Assembly (NCBI RefSeq): GCF_042685645.1
Contig: NZ_JBHUNX010000001.1
Span: 124,001-188,000 of the forward strand
DNA: 64,000 bases
From: Salininema proteolyticum
Lineage (GTDB): Bacteria; Actinomycetota; Actinomycetes; Mycobacteriales; Micromonosporaceae
Direction of reading: 5' to 3'
Shown here: positions 25,037-33,285 of the stretch, one piece after another
How the letters are laid out: every line of letters begins with the position of its first letter
Position numbering within the stretch: position 1 is the first letter of the stretch
Made by a program: the position numbers and the translations under genes
Notes under the pieces: model-generated
Seen by the model: only the letters and a program-made list of their open reading frames with translations
Database searches by the model: none
Told to the model about the DNA's origin: nothing

Positions 25037-26340
25037 GCCTTCTTGCGCCTAAGAATCAAGAAGGCGACGACCGTTGCGGCCAGCAGTGTTGCTGCCACAG
25101 CGACCAGCCAGATTCTGATCATGGAAGATTCATCTGTGGATGAGCTTGTCTGGTTACTTTCGTCGGTACCGCTTTCTGAAATGTCAGAGGCGTCATTTTC
25201 CAGGCTCAATCCTGCCTGTCCCAACGGGTATCCCAAAGGATTGGAGTCTACGGGTGAGATGTTGTCCGCATTTACTGCAGCTTCTGCGTCGACTATCCCG
25301 TATCCGAGTTCGGGGTTCCATTCGCCGTTGCCGCTAGCAGTCTTTATAAGGCGTTCTATAGCGTTGTTTCCGTCTAGGTCCGCGTCAGCCGAGAACATTA
25401 GTGCGAGCACTCCCGCAACCGTCGGAGCGGAGAGCGAAGTACCAGGTGATTCCCGATAATCATTCGAGGGCTCAGGATCAATGAGGTTGTTTTTGTCGGA
25501 GTTGTCGAAGGCCGATTCGACGATGGTTTGGGTATCCCCCGGAGCAGCCAGGGTTACTTCCTCACCACGCCAGCTGTCTTTCCAGATGGTGCCTTGCGGA
25601 TTGGAACCGCTAACCACGATAACGCCGTCTGTAGCCATGATCGGATCGGCCTTGACATTGGGATCGTTTCCAGCCGCAATGACGGTGACTACACCGCGAT
25701 CAACGGCGTATTGCAGCGCTTCTTGAACTTTCTCTTGGGTGGTGTCGACAGGTGGCCCAAAGGACATATTGATCACATTGGCTCCGTTGTCGACGGCATA
25801 GTAGATTGCCTCAGTTACGGCAGACTCTCCGTAGGTCTTAAGTTCTTCAGGAAGATCTTCTGGCGCGTTGGTTACAAGGGGCATAATGGTGGCCTCGGGG
25901 GCAATTTGAAGGGCAGCTGCTGCTACTGAACCACCGTGTCCATTACCTACTGTTCCAGGGTCTCCTCCTCGGAAGTGTTCGGGTTCGAGGATGTCCTTGC
26001 CCTCGAAGTATGTATGCAGACCCAGGCCGTTATCCAGCACTGCGATGGTCGCACCCTTGCCCTTGGTGGTTTCCCAGGCCTTATCGGCATTGATCTGCTT
26101 CCAGACCCACTCGTTCTGCTCACGTAGGTACTCGTCCGGGCTCTGCTGCGCCTTCGCGATGCCCGGCGTCACGGCAACGAGCATCAGCGCCGCCAGCAAG
26201 AGGGCGGCATAGGTCAGCAAATTAGGGCGTCGGGTGGTCGTCACCGGGGGACTCCTCGCAGCGTCAGCCTTAGGGGGCGATACGGCTCCAGCATAGCGGC
26301 TACTTCCAACGCCGTCTGGACCTGACTTCGCCTCCGACAT
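25033..26340 (-). CDS. mycP: Mycosin, type VII secretion-associated subtilisin-like protease
   Basis: 435 residues from ATG 26340 (MSEAKSGPDG). N-terminal signal/TM at about 41-65 (LLTYAALLLAALMLVAV). S8 catalytic triad: Asp103 in AVLDNG, His135 in GNGHGG, Ser302 in GTSLSAPTVAG, with Asn in AAGNDP as oxyanion residue. A C-terminal Ser/Thr-rich linker precedes a TM helix (~405-428) and an Arg/Lys tail, the mycosin topology with the protease domain outside the membrane. Mycosins are essential parts of ESX systems and process substrates such as EspB. No EccB-E genes lie in the window, so the secretion channel must be encoded elsewhere if it exists. Confidence 0.85.
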   Translation of the reverse strand: MSEAKSGPDGVGSSRYAGAVSPPKADAARSPPVTTTRRPNLLTYAALLLAALMLVAVTPGIAKAQQSPDEYLREQNEWVWKQINADKAWETTKGKGATIAVLDNGLGLHTYFEGKDILEPEHFRGGDPGTVGNGHGGSVAAAALQIAPEATIMPLVTNAPEDLPEELKTYGESAVTEAIYYAVDNGANVINMSFGPPVDTTQEKVQEALQYAVDRGVVTVIAAGNDPNVKADPIMATDGVIVVSGSNPQGTIWKDSWRGEEVTLAAPGDTQTIVESAFDNSDKNNLIDPEPSNDYRESPGTSLSAPTVAGVLALMFSADADLDGNNAIERLIKTASGNGEWNPELGYGIVDAEAAVNADNISPVDSNPLGYPLGQAGLSLENDASDISESGTDESNQTSSSTDESSMIRIWLVAVAATLLAATVVAFLILRRKKA

Positions 26341-26410
26341 CGTTCCTAGCTGCCTTCGGTGCTCGTGTAGGAGCGACTTCTCATCCGCGAGGTGGTTCTC
26401 TTCGAATCCG

Positions 26411-26989
26411 TCAATCCAGAAGACTCCGAAGAGCCAGCTCGACGAACTCGTCCTTCTTCTCGTCATCACCCGGCAGGGCTCCGGGCGTCGTCCTATTGAC
26501 GTGGCTGACGCCGTAATACGCGCTCACCATCAGCACGGCCTTACTCCTCGCCGATTCGCCGGCCATGCCCATCTCCTCGAACTGAGCGGCCACATACCCG
26601 ATCCGTTTCCGCCCGATCCGCTCGAGAACAGGACCGACGAGCGGGTGATCGGCGGAGGCCAGCAACGAAGTTTCGATCCGGCTCGCCATGCCGAACGACA
26701 GTACTCGGGAGAGCAGAGCCCGAAGCTTGTCGCGGGGCGAGGCTGCCTTGTCGTCCTCAAGCTCGGCAATGACCTCGTCGGTACCGACCTTTTCCCACAG
26801 CTCCATCGCGGCCTGGATCAAACTGTCCCGATTCTTGAAATGCCAGTAGAAGCTCCCCTTGGAAGTGCCCAGCCTGCGAGCCAGGGGCTCCACGGACACG
26901 CCCCCGATCCCTCCATCGGCGAGCGCGTCGAGGGCAGCCCGCGCCCAGTCGTCGGCCTTGAGTCGTTTCCCGCCTTGCGCCATCCCCAT
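26411..26989 (-). CDS. TetR-family repressor of the divergent SRPBCC gene
   Basis: 192 residues. HTH near residues 20-55 (GGVSVEPLARRLGTSKGSFY-WHF), the classic TetR recognition helix, then a variable ligand domain. The ATG at 26989 lies inside a perfect palindrome and has no Shine-Dalgarno sequence, suggesting a leaderless transcript; ATG 26983 is an alternative. With the operators in the divergent promoter it should autoregulate and control 27034-27546. Ligand unknown. Confidence 0.88.
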   Translation of the reverse strand: MGMAQGGKRLKADDWARAALDALADGGIGGVSVEPLARRLGTSKGSFYWHFKNRDSLIQAAMELWEKVGTDEVIAELEDDKAASPRDKLRALLSRVLSFGMASRIETSLLASADHPLVGPVLERIGRKRIGYVAAQFEEMGMAGESARSKAVLMVSAYYGVSHVNRTTPGALPGDDEKKDEFVELALRSLLD

Positions 26990-27026
26990 ACGGTACCGTA
27001 TGGTAAAACCATACGGCAGCGTATGG
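26986..27026. promoter_or_regulatory. Twin palindromic TetR operators
   Basis: Operator 1 is CCATACGGTACCGTATGG (26986-27003), a perfect 18-bp palindrome. Operator 2 is CCATACGGCAGCGTATGG (27009-27026), the same arms with a different centre. Their centres are 23 bp apart. Operator 1 covers the TetR start codon and operator 2 abuts the GGAGG of the divergent gene. Confidence 0.85.
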
Positions 27027-27033
27027 AGGAGTC

Positions 27034-27546
27034 ATGAGAAATGTGCACACGAGGGTTGTCCACACCCCTGTGGATAACCTGAGCGACCTTCTGGAAACCC
27101 TGGCCAGCGCCGACGACAAGCTCTGGCCGACCTCTGACTGGTGGCCGATCCGCCTTGACGACGGGCTGAAGGTCGGCTCAGAGGGAGGCCACGGTCCGGT
27201 CCGCTATGAGGTCGTCGAGTACGAGCCGGGCCGCAGAGTACGGTTCAGATTCGCGCCGGACTTCGGCCTTCAGGGAGAACACGAGTTCCGAGTGGAATCG
27301 GAGGGACACGGCGCCCGGATCACCCACGTGATGACGGGCGGGATGAAGGGAAGCATGGTGGTCCTGTGGCCGCTGGTCGTGCGGTGGATGCACGACGCCC
27401 TACTGGAGCAGCTGATGGACAACGCAGAGAGGCACACGACGGGCGAGCCGGCGAAACCGCACCGAATGTCAGCCTGGGTCAGGCTGTGGCGGCGGATATT
27501 GGTCGGGAGAGCGGCCGAGTCCGATCGCCATCCGGCGCGACGGTGA
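27034..27546 (+). CDS. SRPBCC (START-like) family protein
   Basis: 170 residues from ATG 27034, with GGAGG at 27025-27029. Shows the SRPBCC pattern: an N-terminal strand (VHTRVVHTPVDNLSDLLE), W-P-x-x-D-W-W-P-I, G-P-V-R-Y-E-V-V-E-Y-E-P-G-R-R-V-R-F-R-F, and a long C-terminal helix (RWMHDALLEQLMDNAERH). These proteins bind hydrophobic ligands. Controlled by the divergent TetR gene through twin operators, so it may respond to the same ligand. Confidence 0.8.
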   Translation: MRNVHTRVVHTPVDNLSDLLETLASADDKLWPTSDWWPIRLDDGLKVGSEGGHGPVRYEVVEYEPGRRVRFRFAPDFGLQGEHEFRVESEGHGARITHVMTGGMKGSMVVLWPLVVRWMHDALLEQLMDNAERHTTGEPAKPHRMSAWVRLWRRILVGRAAESDRHPARR

Positions 27547-27729
27547 GCCGTAAGCGCGGGGGACACGCCTATGTGGGGCACTGCGATTCCGATGAGTCTT
27601 GGCATGGCGACAGGGCTGAGACGCACCGTTCCTCGGAACGGGATTCCCGGCCCTGCCGCTCGTTGAGCAGGTGGGTACTGCAATCGCTCAAGCCGCTCGT
27701 CACGGCCGTCAGGCTCTTGCGGCCCCCGG

Positions 27730-28137
27730 TCAGTCGCGGATGGCGGCGATGCCCTCGACCTCGACCAGTTGGTCGTCGTAGCCGAGGACGGTCACGCCGA
27801 GCAGAGTGCTCGGGACGTCGTGCTCACCGAAGGCGTCGCGGACGACCTCCCACGCGGTCACGAGGTCTTCCTGCCGCGACGAGGCGACGAGCACGCGGGT
27901 GCTGACGACGTTGGTGAGGTCGGCCCCGGCCTCGGAGAGCGCGGTCTTCATGTTCTCGATGCACTTCGCTGCCTGAGCCGCGTAATCTCCCACCCCGGCG
28001 GTGGACCCGTCGACGTTCAACGGACACGAGCCGGCCAGGAAGATCATCCGCGAGTCAGCCGGTGCCGTGGAGGCGTAGGCGTACTCGGCGGCGTCGGACA
28101 GCTTATTGGAACGGATGAGGGAAACGGTCTCAGACAT
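27730..28137 (-). CDS. ridA: RidA-family protein (YjgF/YER057c/UK114)
   Basis: 135 residues from ATG 28137. Family features: strand IFLAGSCPLN, the segment AAQAAKCIENMKTALSEAGA, the conserved Arg-bearing strand VVSTRVLV, and FGEHDVPSTLLGVTVLGYDD-LVEVEGIA at the C terminus. Members hydrolyse reactive 2-aminoacrylate-type imines or related enamines. The length is typical (about 130). It stands alone, about 190 bp from the SRPBCC gene. Confidence 0.88.
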   Translation of the reverse strand: MSETVSLIRSNKLSDAAEYAYASTAPADSRMIFLAGSCPLNVDGSTAGVGDYAAQAAKCIENMKTALSEAGADLTNVVSTRVLVASSRQEDLVTAWEVVRDAFGEHDVPSTLLGVTVLGYDDQLVEVEGIAAIRD

Positions 28138-28284
28138 GGTCGGCCCCTGATCTAGTGTGTGTTCGGCCGGGCCATTGTCTCATGTGTCCTCTTGTGGCCC
28201 TGGCCATCCGGTGACACCGGTGAACCGGGTTCGACGTGTGTCGGTGCGGCCGTTGCCGGGCGGTCCGTTGCGACGGCTTGCAGC

Positions 28285-29115
28285 CTAGCCTTCGGCGTCT
28301 GGATCGGATTTGGCCTCGGCGGTGGCCTCGATCATCGCCTTGATCTCCCGCCAGCCGCGTTTCTTGGGCTTCGCTTCGGCGCGTTCGGCCGCACAGCTTT
28401 CGCAGGACCTCGACTGGTTGTCGGTGGGCACGCCGCACGTCCAGCACTTGAACTTGTGCCTCGGCATGTCGCCGGACTCGGTGGGCGGCTTGCGCTTGGT
28501 GAGGTTCTCCAGCCGGTGGCGGATGACGCCGAAGGGATGCTTCACGTCGTCGGTGCGGGAACCGAGGGCCTTGTCGAGCGTGGCTTGCGTCCAGCCGCGC
28601 GAGAGCAGATCCCGGATCTGGGCGTCGATGAAGGTCAGGCCGTTGCCGTAGATGCCCCAGCGCGTACCGATGTGGGACGTGGTCGGGGTGATCGGGGCGA
28701 CCTTCTCCGGCTCGTCATCGGGTTGCGGGGCAGGGAGTTCCGGACGAGGGGCGGCCTGTGGCGAGGCGGGCCGTGGTTCGGCGACGGGCGCCGGAGCGGG
28801 CTGCGGGGGAACGGAGGGCCTGCGGCTGTTCTGGTCTGCGGCCCGGAGGCCTCCCGACGCCGGGTCGATCAAAATGGTGAATGCGTTGGCGTTGTTGTGG
28901 CGCCGGTGCCGGACGAGAACGCCCCGCTTTTCGAGGTCGCCGACGGCCCGCTGGACGGTGCGGACTGAGAAGCCCGTCCAGTGCGCCAACTGCTGATTCG
29001 AGGTGCGGGGGATGAATCCGTTCTCGTCGGCGAAGGAGGCGACGCCGTTGAGGAAGGCCTTCTCGCGGCCGTGGACGGGGTACTCGCGGCATGCGGCCAC
29101 CAGCTGCTGGAACAT
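28285..29115 (-). CDS. HTH protein with C-terminal zinc ribbon, replication-initiator-like
   Basis: 276 residues from ATG 29115; the frame is open further upstream (SQAERYGDPN) so the true start may be earlier. Residues ~25-75 form a winged HTH (RTSNQQLAHWTGFSVRTVQR, AVGDLEKRGVLVRHR) like those of phage and plasmid replication proteins that read primosome-like sites. A Pro/Ala-rich linker follows, then a second domain (RDLLSRGWTQATLDKALGSR) and a CWTCG ... CESC zinc ribbon with a Lys-rich tail. Such genes often mark integrated elements; a tRNA and a group II intron lie just beyond. Confidence 0.65.
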   Translation of the reverse strand: MFQQLVAACREYPVHGREKAFLNGVASFADENGFIPRTSNQQLAHWTGFSVRTVQRAVGDLEKRGVLVRHRRHNNANAFTILIDPASGGLRAADQNSRRPSVPPQPAPAPVAEPRPASPQAAPRPELPAPQPDDEPEKVAPITPTTSHIGTRWGIYGNGLTFIDAQIRDLLSRGWTQATLDKALGSRTDDVKHPFGVIRHRLENLTKRKPPTESGDMPRHKFKCWTCGVPTDNQSRSCESCAAERAEAKPKKRGWREIKAMIEATAEAKSDPDAEG

Positions 29116-29257
29116 GTTAGGATCGCCGTACCTTTCTGCCTGCGAAAGCAGGTGGTTTTGTGTTGGCGTCCAGGAGAAGTTTGCCGACTACCGCCTGGGC
29201 GCCTTTTCTGGTGTGCCACGGACTCGAAGGTGGTGATGTAACTGTTTTCGAGGTGCT

Positions 29258-31144
29258 GTGTAGCTGATGGAGGTTGGCCCTCCGAGATCGCCTTTCGGGA
29301 GGGGGTCTCAAACCGGCGTATGCTGCATGACCGGTAACGGGACTGTGGTGAGCGATACGTTTAGAAGGCAGCGTTGAGCTGTCAGGTGGGGACTGCGGAG
29401 ACGTTGCGTGAAATCCAGTGTCAGAGACTCTGGCTGGGGCCCTGTTTGAAGCGTCGAAAAGCGTTGAACTGATGTCAAAACCGGCCTGTCGAAAAGAGGC
29501 TGGGAGGAGTCTGGCAGAAACCCGTTTACTGGCCAGGCGGCATCCGGCGTAAAGGGGGCGTGAACGCAGTCTGCTGCGGCTGCATGGAACGTGGGAAGAT
29601 CCTCGCTCGATGCGAAGGGAGTGTTCCGAGCCTTAGCCGGCGAGGAATCGAGTACCGATGCGGGCAGGGGATTGCGGACGGTCTCGTAGTAGTGGCGAAC
29701 CTCTTGCTGGCGCGGTGGGAGTGGAGCGAAGGGGACCGGCAATACAGATTCAGATTACTGGGTCAACCAGCGATGGGAGGAACCCCGTGAGTGAATCACG
29801 GTCAGCGACCGGGAAGCCTTTTGACGTGTCCCGGGAGGAGGTATGGGCCGCCTGGTTGGCGGTGGCCCGTAACGGCGGAGCCGCCGGAGCCGACGGCGTG
29901 GGGATCGACGATTTCGGTCGTGATGCGAAGACACTGCAGGGAGGCCTGTACAAGATCTGGAATCGCATGGCGTCGGGATCGTATTTCCCTAAGCCGGTTC
30001 GGTCGGTGTCCATACCGAAGCCCGCAGGCAGTGGTCGGCGGGTTCTCGGCATACCTGTTGTGGCCGACAGGATCGCTCAGACGGTGGTGGCGAAGCGTGT
30101 TGAGGAGGTGGTGGAACCTCTGTTTCACTCCGACTCCTACGGGTTTCGACCGGGCCGTTCAGCGAAGGAGGCCGTGAAGGTTTGCCGGGATCGGTGCTGG
30201 TCACGGTCTTGGGTGGTCGATGTTGATATCGCCTCGTTCTTCGACGAGGTGGACTGGAACCTGCTGGTGAAGGCGGTGGAGGCCCTTGGGCTTCCGTCTT
30301 GGGTGGTGCTTTATGTGCGCCGCTGGCTGGCCTGCGAGGTCATCGATGCCGACGGGGATGTTGCACCGCGTGAACGGGGGCTGGCGCAAGGGGGACCGGT
30401 CTCGCCGGTGTTGGCGAACCTGTTCCTGCACTGGGCGCTGGATTCCTGGCTGGAACGTGCCCATCCGATGGTCATGTTCGAGCGTTACGCCGATGACGTG
30501 GTGATTCACTGCGTTTCGCAGCGTCAGGCGGAGAAAGTCCTGGCTTCGCTGGAGGTGAGGATGACCGAGGTGGGTTTGCGGCTCCATCCGGAGAAGACTC
30601 GTATCGTCTACTGCGGAAATGACCGCGACGTTCGATGGAGTGGCCCGCGGTCGTTTACTTTCCTGGGGTTCGATTTCCGGTGCAGGCCGGGAGGATGGCG
30701 CCGGGACGGGGAGCGGATGACGACGTTTTCGCCTGCTGTCAGTAGAGCGGCGCGTAAACGGATGTCGCAGGTGATGCGGTCTTGGCGGATCGGCAGGCGA
30801 ACCGATCGGGGGTTCGATGAGATCGCCCGGTTGGTCAACCCGATCGTTCGGGGCTGGATGAACTATTACGGGTCATTCGGTCGCTCCGAGCTCTATCCGC
30901 TTCTGGGACAGTTGAACGCGATGCTGGCGAAGTGGGTGAGGAAAAAGTATCGACGGTTTCGGAGCTGGAAGCGGTTTATCCGCCGCTGGTGTCAAGTCGT
31001 CGAGGAGTACCCCGCCTATTTCGAGCATTGGCGTTGGGTGACGAGAATGGCACGCTGACCGGTGTTGCAGGAGCCGGATGACGCGAGAGTGTCACGTCCG
31101 GATCTGTGGGAGCGCGGCGGGGAGGTTCCGCCGCGCCACCCGAC
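29258..31144 (+). mobile_element. Complete group II intron with maturase
   Basis: The 5' end is estimated at GTGTAGC (29258), followed by about 520 nt of structured domain I-IV RNA. The maturase ORF lies in domain IV. Domain V is clear at about 31072-31105 (GAGCCGGATGACGCGAGAG, then TGTCACGTCCGGATCT), and the domain VI hairpin GCGCGGCGGG/CCGCCGCGCC follows. The 3' end is placed at CCCGAC (31144). The 3' junction falls in CCCGACTGTG, which pairs with CACAGTCGGG downstream, so it sits at a hairpin. Exact ends need comparison with an empty site. Confidence 0.8.
29787..31058 (+). CDS. ltrA: Group II intron reverse transcriptase/maturase
   Basis: 423 residues from GTG 29787 with GGGAGG 7-12 nt upstream; frame upstream of this is intron RNA. 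RT blocks: SIPKPAGSGRRVLGIP, FGFRPGRSA-type SYGFRPGRSAKEAV, DVDIASFFDEVDW, QGGPVSPVLANLFLHWALD, and the catalytic FERYADDVVIH. The GIIM maturase domain follows (NPIVRGWMNYYG). There is no C-terminal HNH endonuclease, so retrohoming would use an endonuclease-independent route, as in the En-minus classes. All core RT motifs look intact. Confidence 0.93.
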   Translation: MSESRSATGKPFDVSREEVWAAWLAVARNGGAAGADGVGIDDFGRDAKTLQGGLYKIWNRMASGSYFPKPVRSVSIPKPAGSGRRVLGIPVVADRIAQTVVAKRVEEVVEPLFHSDSYGFRPGRSAKEAVKVCRDRCWSRSWVVDVDIASFFDEVDWNLLVKAVEALGLPSWVVLYVRRWLACEVIDADGDVAPRERGLAQGGPVSPVLANLFLHWALDSWLERAHPMVMFERYADDVVIHCVSQRQAEKVLASLEVRMTEVGLRLHPEKTRIVYCGNDRDVRWSGPRSFTFLGFDFRCRPGGWRRDGERMTTFSPAVSRAARKRMSQVMRSWRIGRRTDRGFDEIARLVNPIVRGWMNYYGSFGRSELYPLLGQLNAMLAKWVRKKYRRFRSWKRFIRRWCQVVEEYPAYFEHWRWVTRMAR

Positions 31145-31277
31145 TGTGTACGGCCTGTTCAACGAGCGAGGCACAGTCGGGTTACGGGATTCTCCCCGGT
31201 TTTCCTTCCCATTTTTTCGTTGATTCTCCGGTACTGGTACCGGTTTTTCACCAATAGGACCTATATGGTCGTCGGCT

Positions 31278-31391
31278 TGTCATGTCAGGCGGTATCGCGC
31301 CTGTTCCTGGGGGTGACAGGGTGGGGTGCCGCGAGCCGTGGAGAATTGCTGTCACGTCAGATCGGGAGTCGGGGAAGATCTGTCACGTCAG
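31278..31391 (+). repeat. Three TGTCAYGTCAG direct repeats
   Basis: TGTCATGTCAG at 31278-31288, TGTCACGTCAG at 31350-31360 and again at 31381-31391. The spacings are 72 and 31 bp. They lie in the roughly 340-bp gap between the intron and tRNA-Thr, which has no supported gene. They could be regulator sites or iteron-like remnants. Confidence 0.45.
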
Positions 31392-31480
31392 GGTTCCGGC
31401 AGGGGACATGTCGGCATTGCGACAAAGAACAAGGCCGACCCCGGAAGCTCCGGTGATCGGCCTCGATGAATAGGTGTCCG

Positions 31481-31556
31481 TGGAGCCGCCCAGGGGACTC
31501 GAACCCCTAACCTACTGTTTACAAGACAGTTGCGCTGCCAATTGCGCCAGGGCGGC
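31481..31556 (-). tRNA. tRNA-Thr(TGT), CCA encoded
   Basis: 76 nt on the minus strand, including CCA. Acceptor stem GCCGCCC/GGGCGGC, discriminator T, D-arm GCGCAATTGGCAGCGC, anticodon stem ACTGT/ACAGT with loop CTTGTAA (anticodon TGT), and T-arm AGGGGTTCGAGTCCCCT. All stems pair. tRNA genes like this are frequent integration sites, but no second copy of the 3' end is visible in the window. Confidence 0.95.
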
Positions 31557-31646
31557 ATGGTGGCCCCATAATACATCGCCCGGAAGCCGTCCACGGGTGA
31601 GCCCGCCCGCAGTGGTGCTCGCCGCAACAGGCTCCGCGCGGCCAGC

Positions 31647-32480
31647 TCAGGGGACGAAGACGGCGTACACGCGCAACTGCGGGGTGGGTTCCGGAACGAT
31701 CGGGACGGACCTGATCAGATCGTCGGCGTCGTCGAAGGGACCGTGCTCGGAACGGTGGGCGACGATGGCCCGAGAGACGTCGGGGGTCAGCCCCGGCAAA
31801 GTCGCGATCACCTCGGCCGGGGCGCTGTTGACGTCGACGAGCCCGCCGTCGTGGATCTTACGGTCGAGATCCGGTCGGCCGATCCTCATGTCCTTGGCAT
31901 GGGAGGGGTTCTCGACCACGGTGCGGCGGGCGATCCTCCGCCGACGCTTCGCGTCGGCGGTATCGGACCGGCCGGCCTCGGCGGCGCGCCGTGCGGCCGG
32001 CACGGTTGGGGACTGGGCCTCGGTGGCGGTGGTCGAATTGGGAGCGGTCGAGCTGGCGGGAGCAGGGGACTCGGAAGCATCGGCAGGGCCGACGGGAGTC
32101 GGAGATTCGGGAGCGGCGGCCGCAGTCGGGGGAGTCGGAGCCCGGTCCTCGGGATCAGCGGCCAGGGCCCGGGCGGCGGCGTCCGGAGTATCGGCGGTCG
32201 GGGCCTCCGGAACGGCAATAAGACCCTCGCGAAGCCGGTAGAGGTGCACGGTGCCCACGACCCACGGCACGGCCATGAGCATCCAGAAGATGCCGACGCT
32301 GGAGACGGTGGCGACGATGCAGGCGAGGTACACGAACCCGGCCTGGGCGAGCGTCCCGTTGGAGTGGCGCTTGCCGAGTCGGAAGAAGATCACCGGAGTG
32401 GCCAGGCCGAGCGTGAGGAACGCGATGAGGGGCGCCCGGCGAGGCACCCCGTTCGACGTCTCTGAAACCTTCCCGCCCAT
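31647..32480 (-). CDS. Membrane protein with C-terminal helix-hairpin-helix domain, tandem copy 1
   Basis: 277 residues from ATG 32480 with GGAGGGG upstream. Two or three TM segments in the first 85 residues (PLIAFLTLGLATPVIFF, AGFVYLACIVATVSSVGIFW). A long Ala/Pro/Thr-rich linker follows (~95-175), then basic RRRRIARRTVVENP. The C-terminal ComEA-like HhH domain reads GLVDVNSAPAEVIATLPGLT and DVSRAIVAHRSEHGPF-DDADDL. Such domains bind DNA non-specifically, or mediate protein contacts. Paralogous to the next upstream gene 32566-33225. Confidence 0.75.
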   Translation of the reverse strand: MGGKVSETSNGVPRRAPLIAFLTLGLATPVIFFRLGKRHSNGTLAQAGFVYLACIVATVSSVGIFWMLMAVPWVVGTVHLYRLREGLIAVPEAPTADTPDAAARALAADPEDRAPTPPTAAAAPESPTPVGPADASESPAPASSTAPNSTTATEAQSPTVPAARRAAEAGRSDTADAKRRRRIARRTVVENPSHAKDMRIGRPDLDRKIHDGGLVDVNSAPAEVIATLPGLTPDVSRAIVAHRSEHGPFDDADDLIRSVPIVPEPTPQLRVYAVFVP

Positions 32481-32565
32481 GGCGATCCCCTCCGAAAATC
32501 TGAGATCCAGGTTACGCTTCGGCTCCCGGGGAGTCCAGTGGCGGAGCGTAGGCGGAGGCCGAGGC

Positions 32566-33225
32566 TCAGGGAATGAAGACGGTGTACTCGCGCATCTGGG
32601 CCTCGAACTTCGGATTCACCGACACCGACATGATCAGCTCGTCGGCATCGGCGAAGGGCCCGTGCGCCTCGCGGTGGGCCACGATGTCCTTCGCCGTCTG
32701 GGCGGAGATGCCGGGCAGCGTCTCGACGGCCTGGGCCGGGGCGTTGTTGACGTCGATGAGCCCGCCGTCGTCGGCGTCGCGGTCGTCCAGGTCCGGGCGG
32801 CCGATGCCCATCTTCTTCGCGAGCAGGGGGTCGCTCGCGACGGTGCGGCGCGCCTTCGTGCGCAGCCGTTTCGCCTCGGCCACCGGGTCCTTGTCCGCCG
32901 AGGCCGTCGTGGACTCGATCATCGACTTGACGGAGTCGGAGATGGCCTTGCCCTTGCCTGGCAGGTGCCCGTCACGGATGAGGAACAGGTGAATCGAGCC
33001 GCCTATCCAGGGGAAGAGCAGGAGCGGCGCGAGGACGCCGAAGGAACAGACGGTGAGGAGAGCGGCGGCCCCGTAGGCGATGGCCCACTTCAGATAAGTC
33101 TTATCGGGCTCGCCCTTGGCGAGGTTGTAGAAGATGAAGGGCGTCGCGAAGCCGAGGGACGCCAAGGATATCCAGGGTACGCTGGACTCTTCGTCGTCCG
33201 AATTGGCGGGGGTGTTGTCGCTCAT
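32566..33225 (-). CDS. Membrane protein with C-terminal helix-hairpin-helix domain, tandem copy 2
   Basis: 219 residues from ATG 33225 with GGAAGGA upstream. Same plan as its neighbour without the long linker: TM helices at ~18-35 and ~48-80 (YGAAALLTVCSFGVLAPLLL), a basic segment (RLRTKARRTVASDPLLAKK) and the HhH domain (GGLIDVNNAPAQAVETLPG, IVAHREAHGPFADADEL). Both copies end in YxVFxP. A tandem duplication followed by linker expansion in copy 1 is the simplest history. Confidence 0.75.
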   Translation of the reverse strand: MSDNTPANSDDEESSVPWISLASLGFATPFIFYNLAKGEPDKTYLKWAIAYGAAALLTVCSFGVLAPLLLFPWIGGSIHLFLIRDGHLPGKGKAISDSVKSMIESTTASADKDPVAEAKRLRTKARRTVASDPLLAKKMGIGRPDLDDRDADDGGLIDVNNAPAQAVETLPGISAQTAKDIVAHREAHGPFADADELIMSVSVNPKFEAQMREYTVFIP

Positions 33226-33285
33226 GGTGATCCTTCCACATGTCTGAGATCCAGACTACCCAAGGCCCCTTGATAGGCTTTCGCC

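Noticed and set aside
25033..26340. Reading the mycosin as an ordinary extracellular subtilase
   Set aside because: It has a C-terminal TM anchor, lacks an I9 propeptide and faces WXG-like genes, all typical of mycosins.
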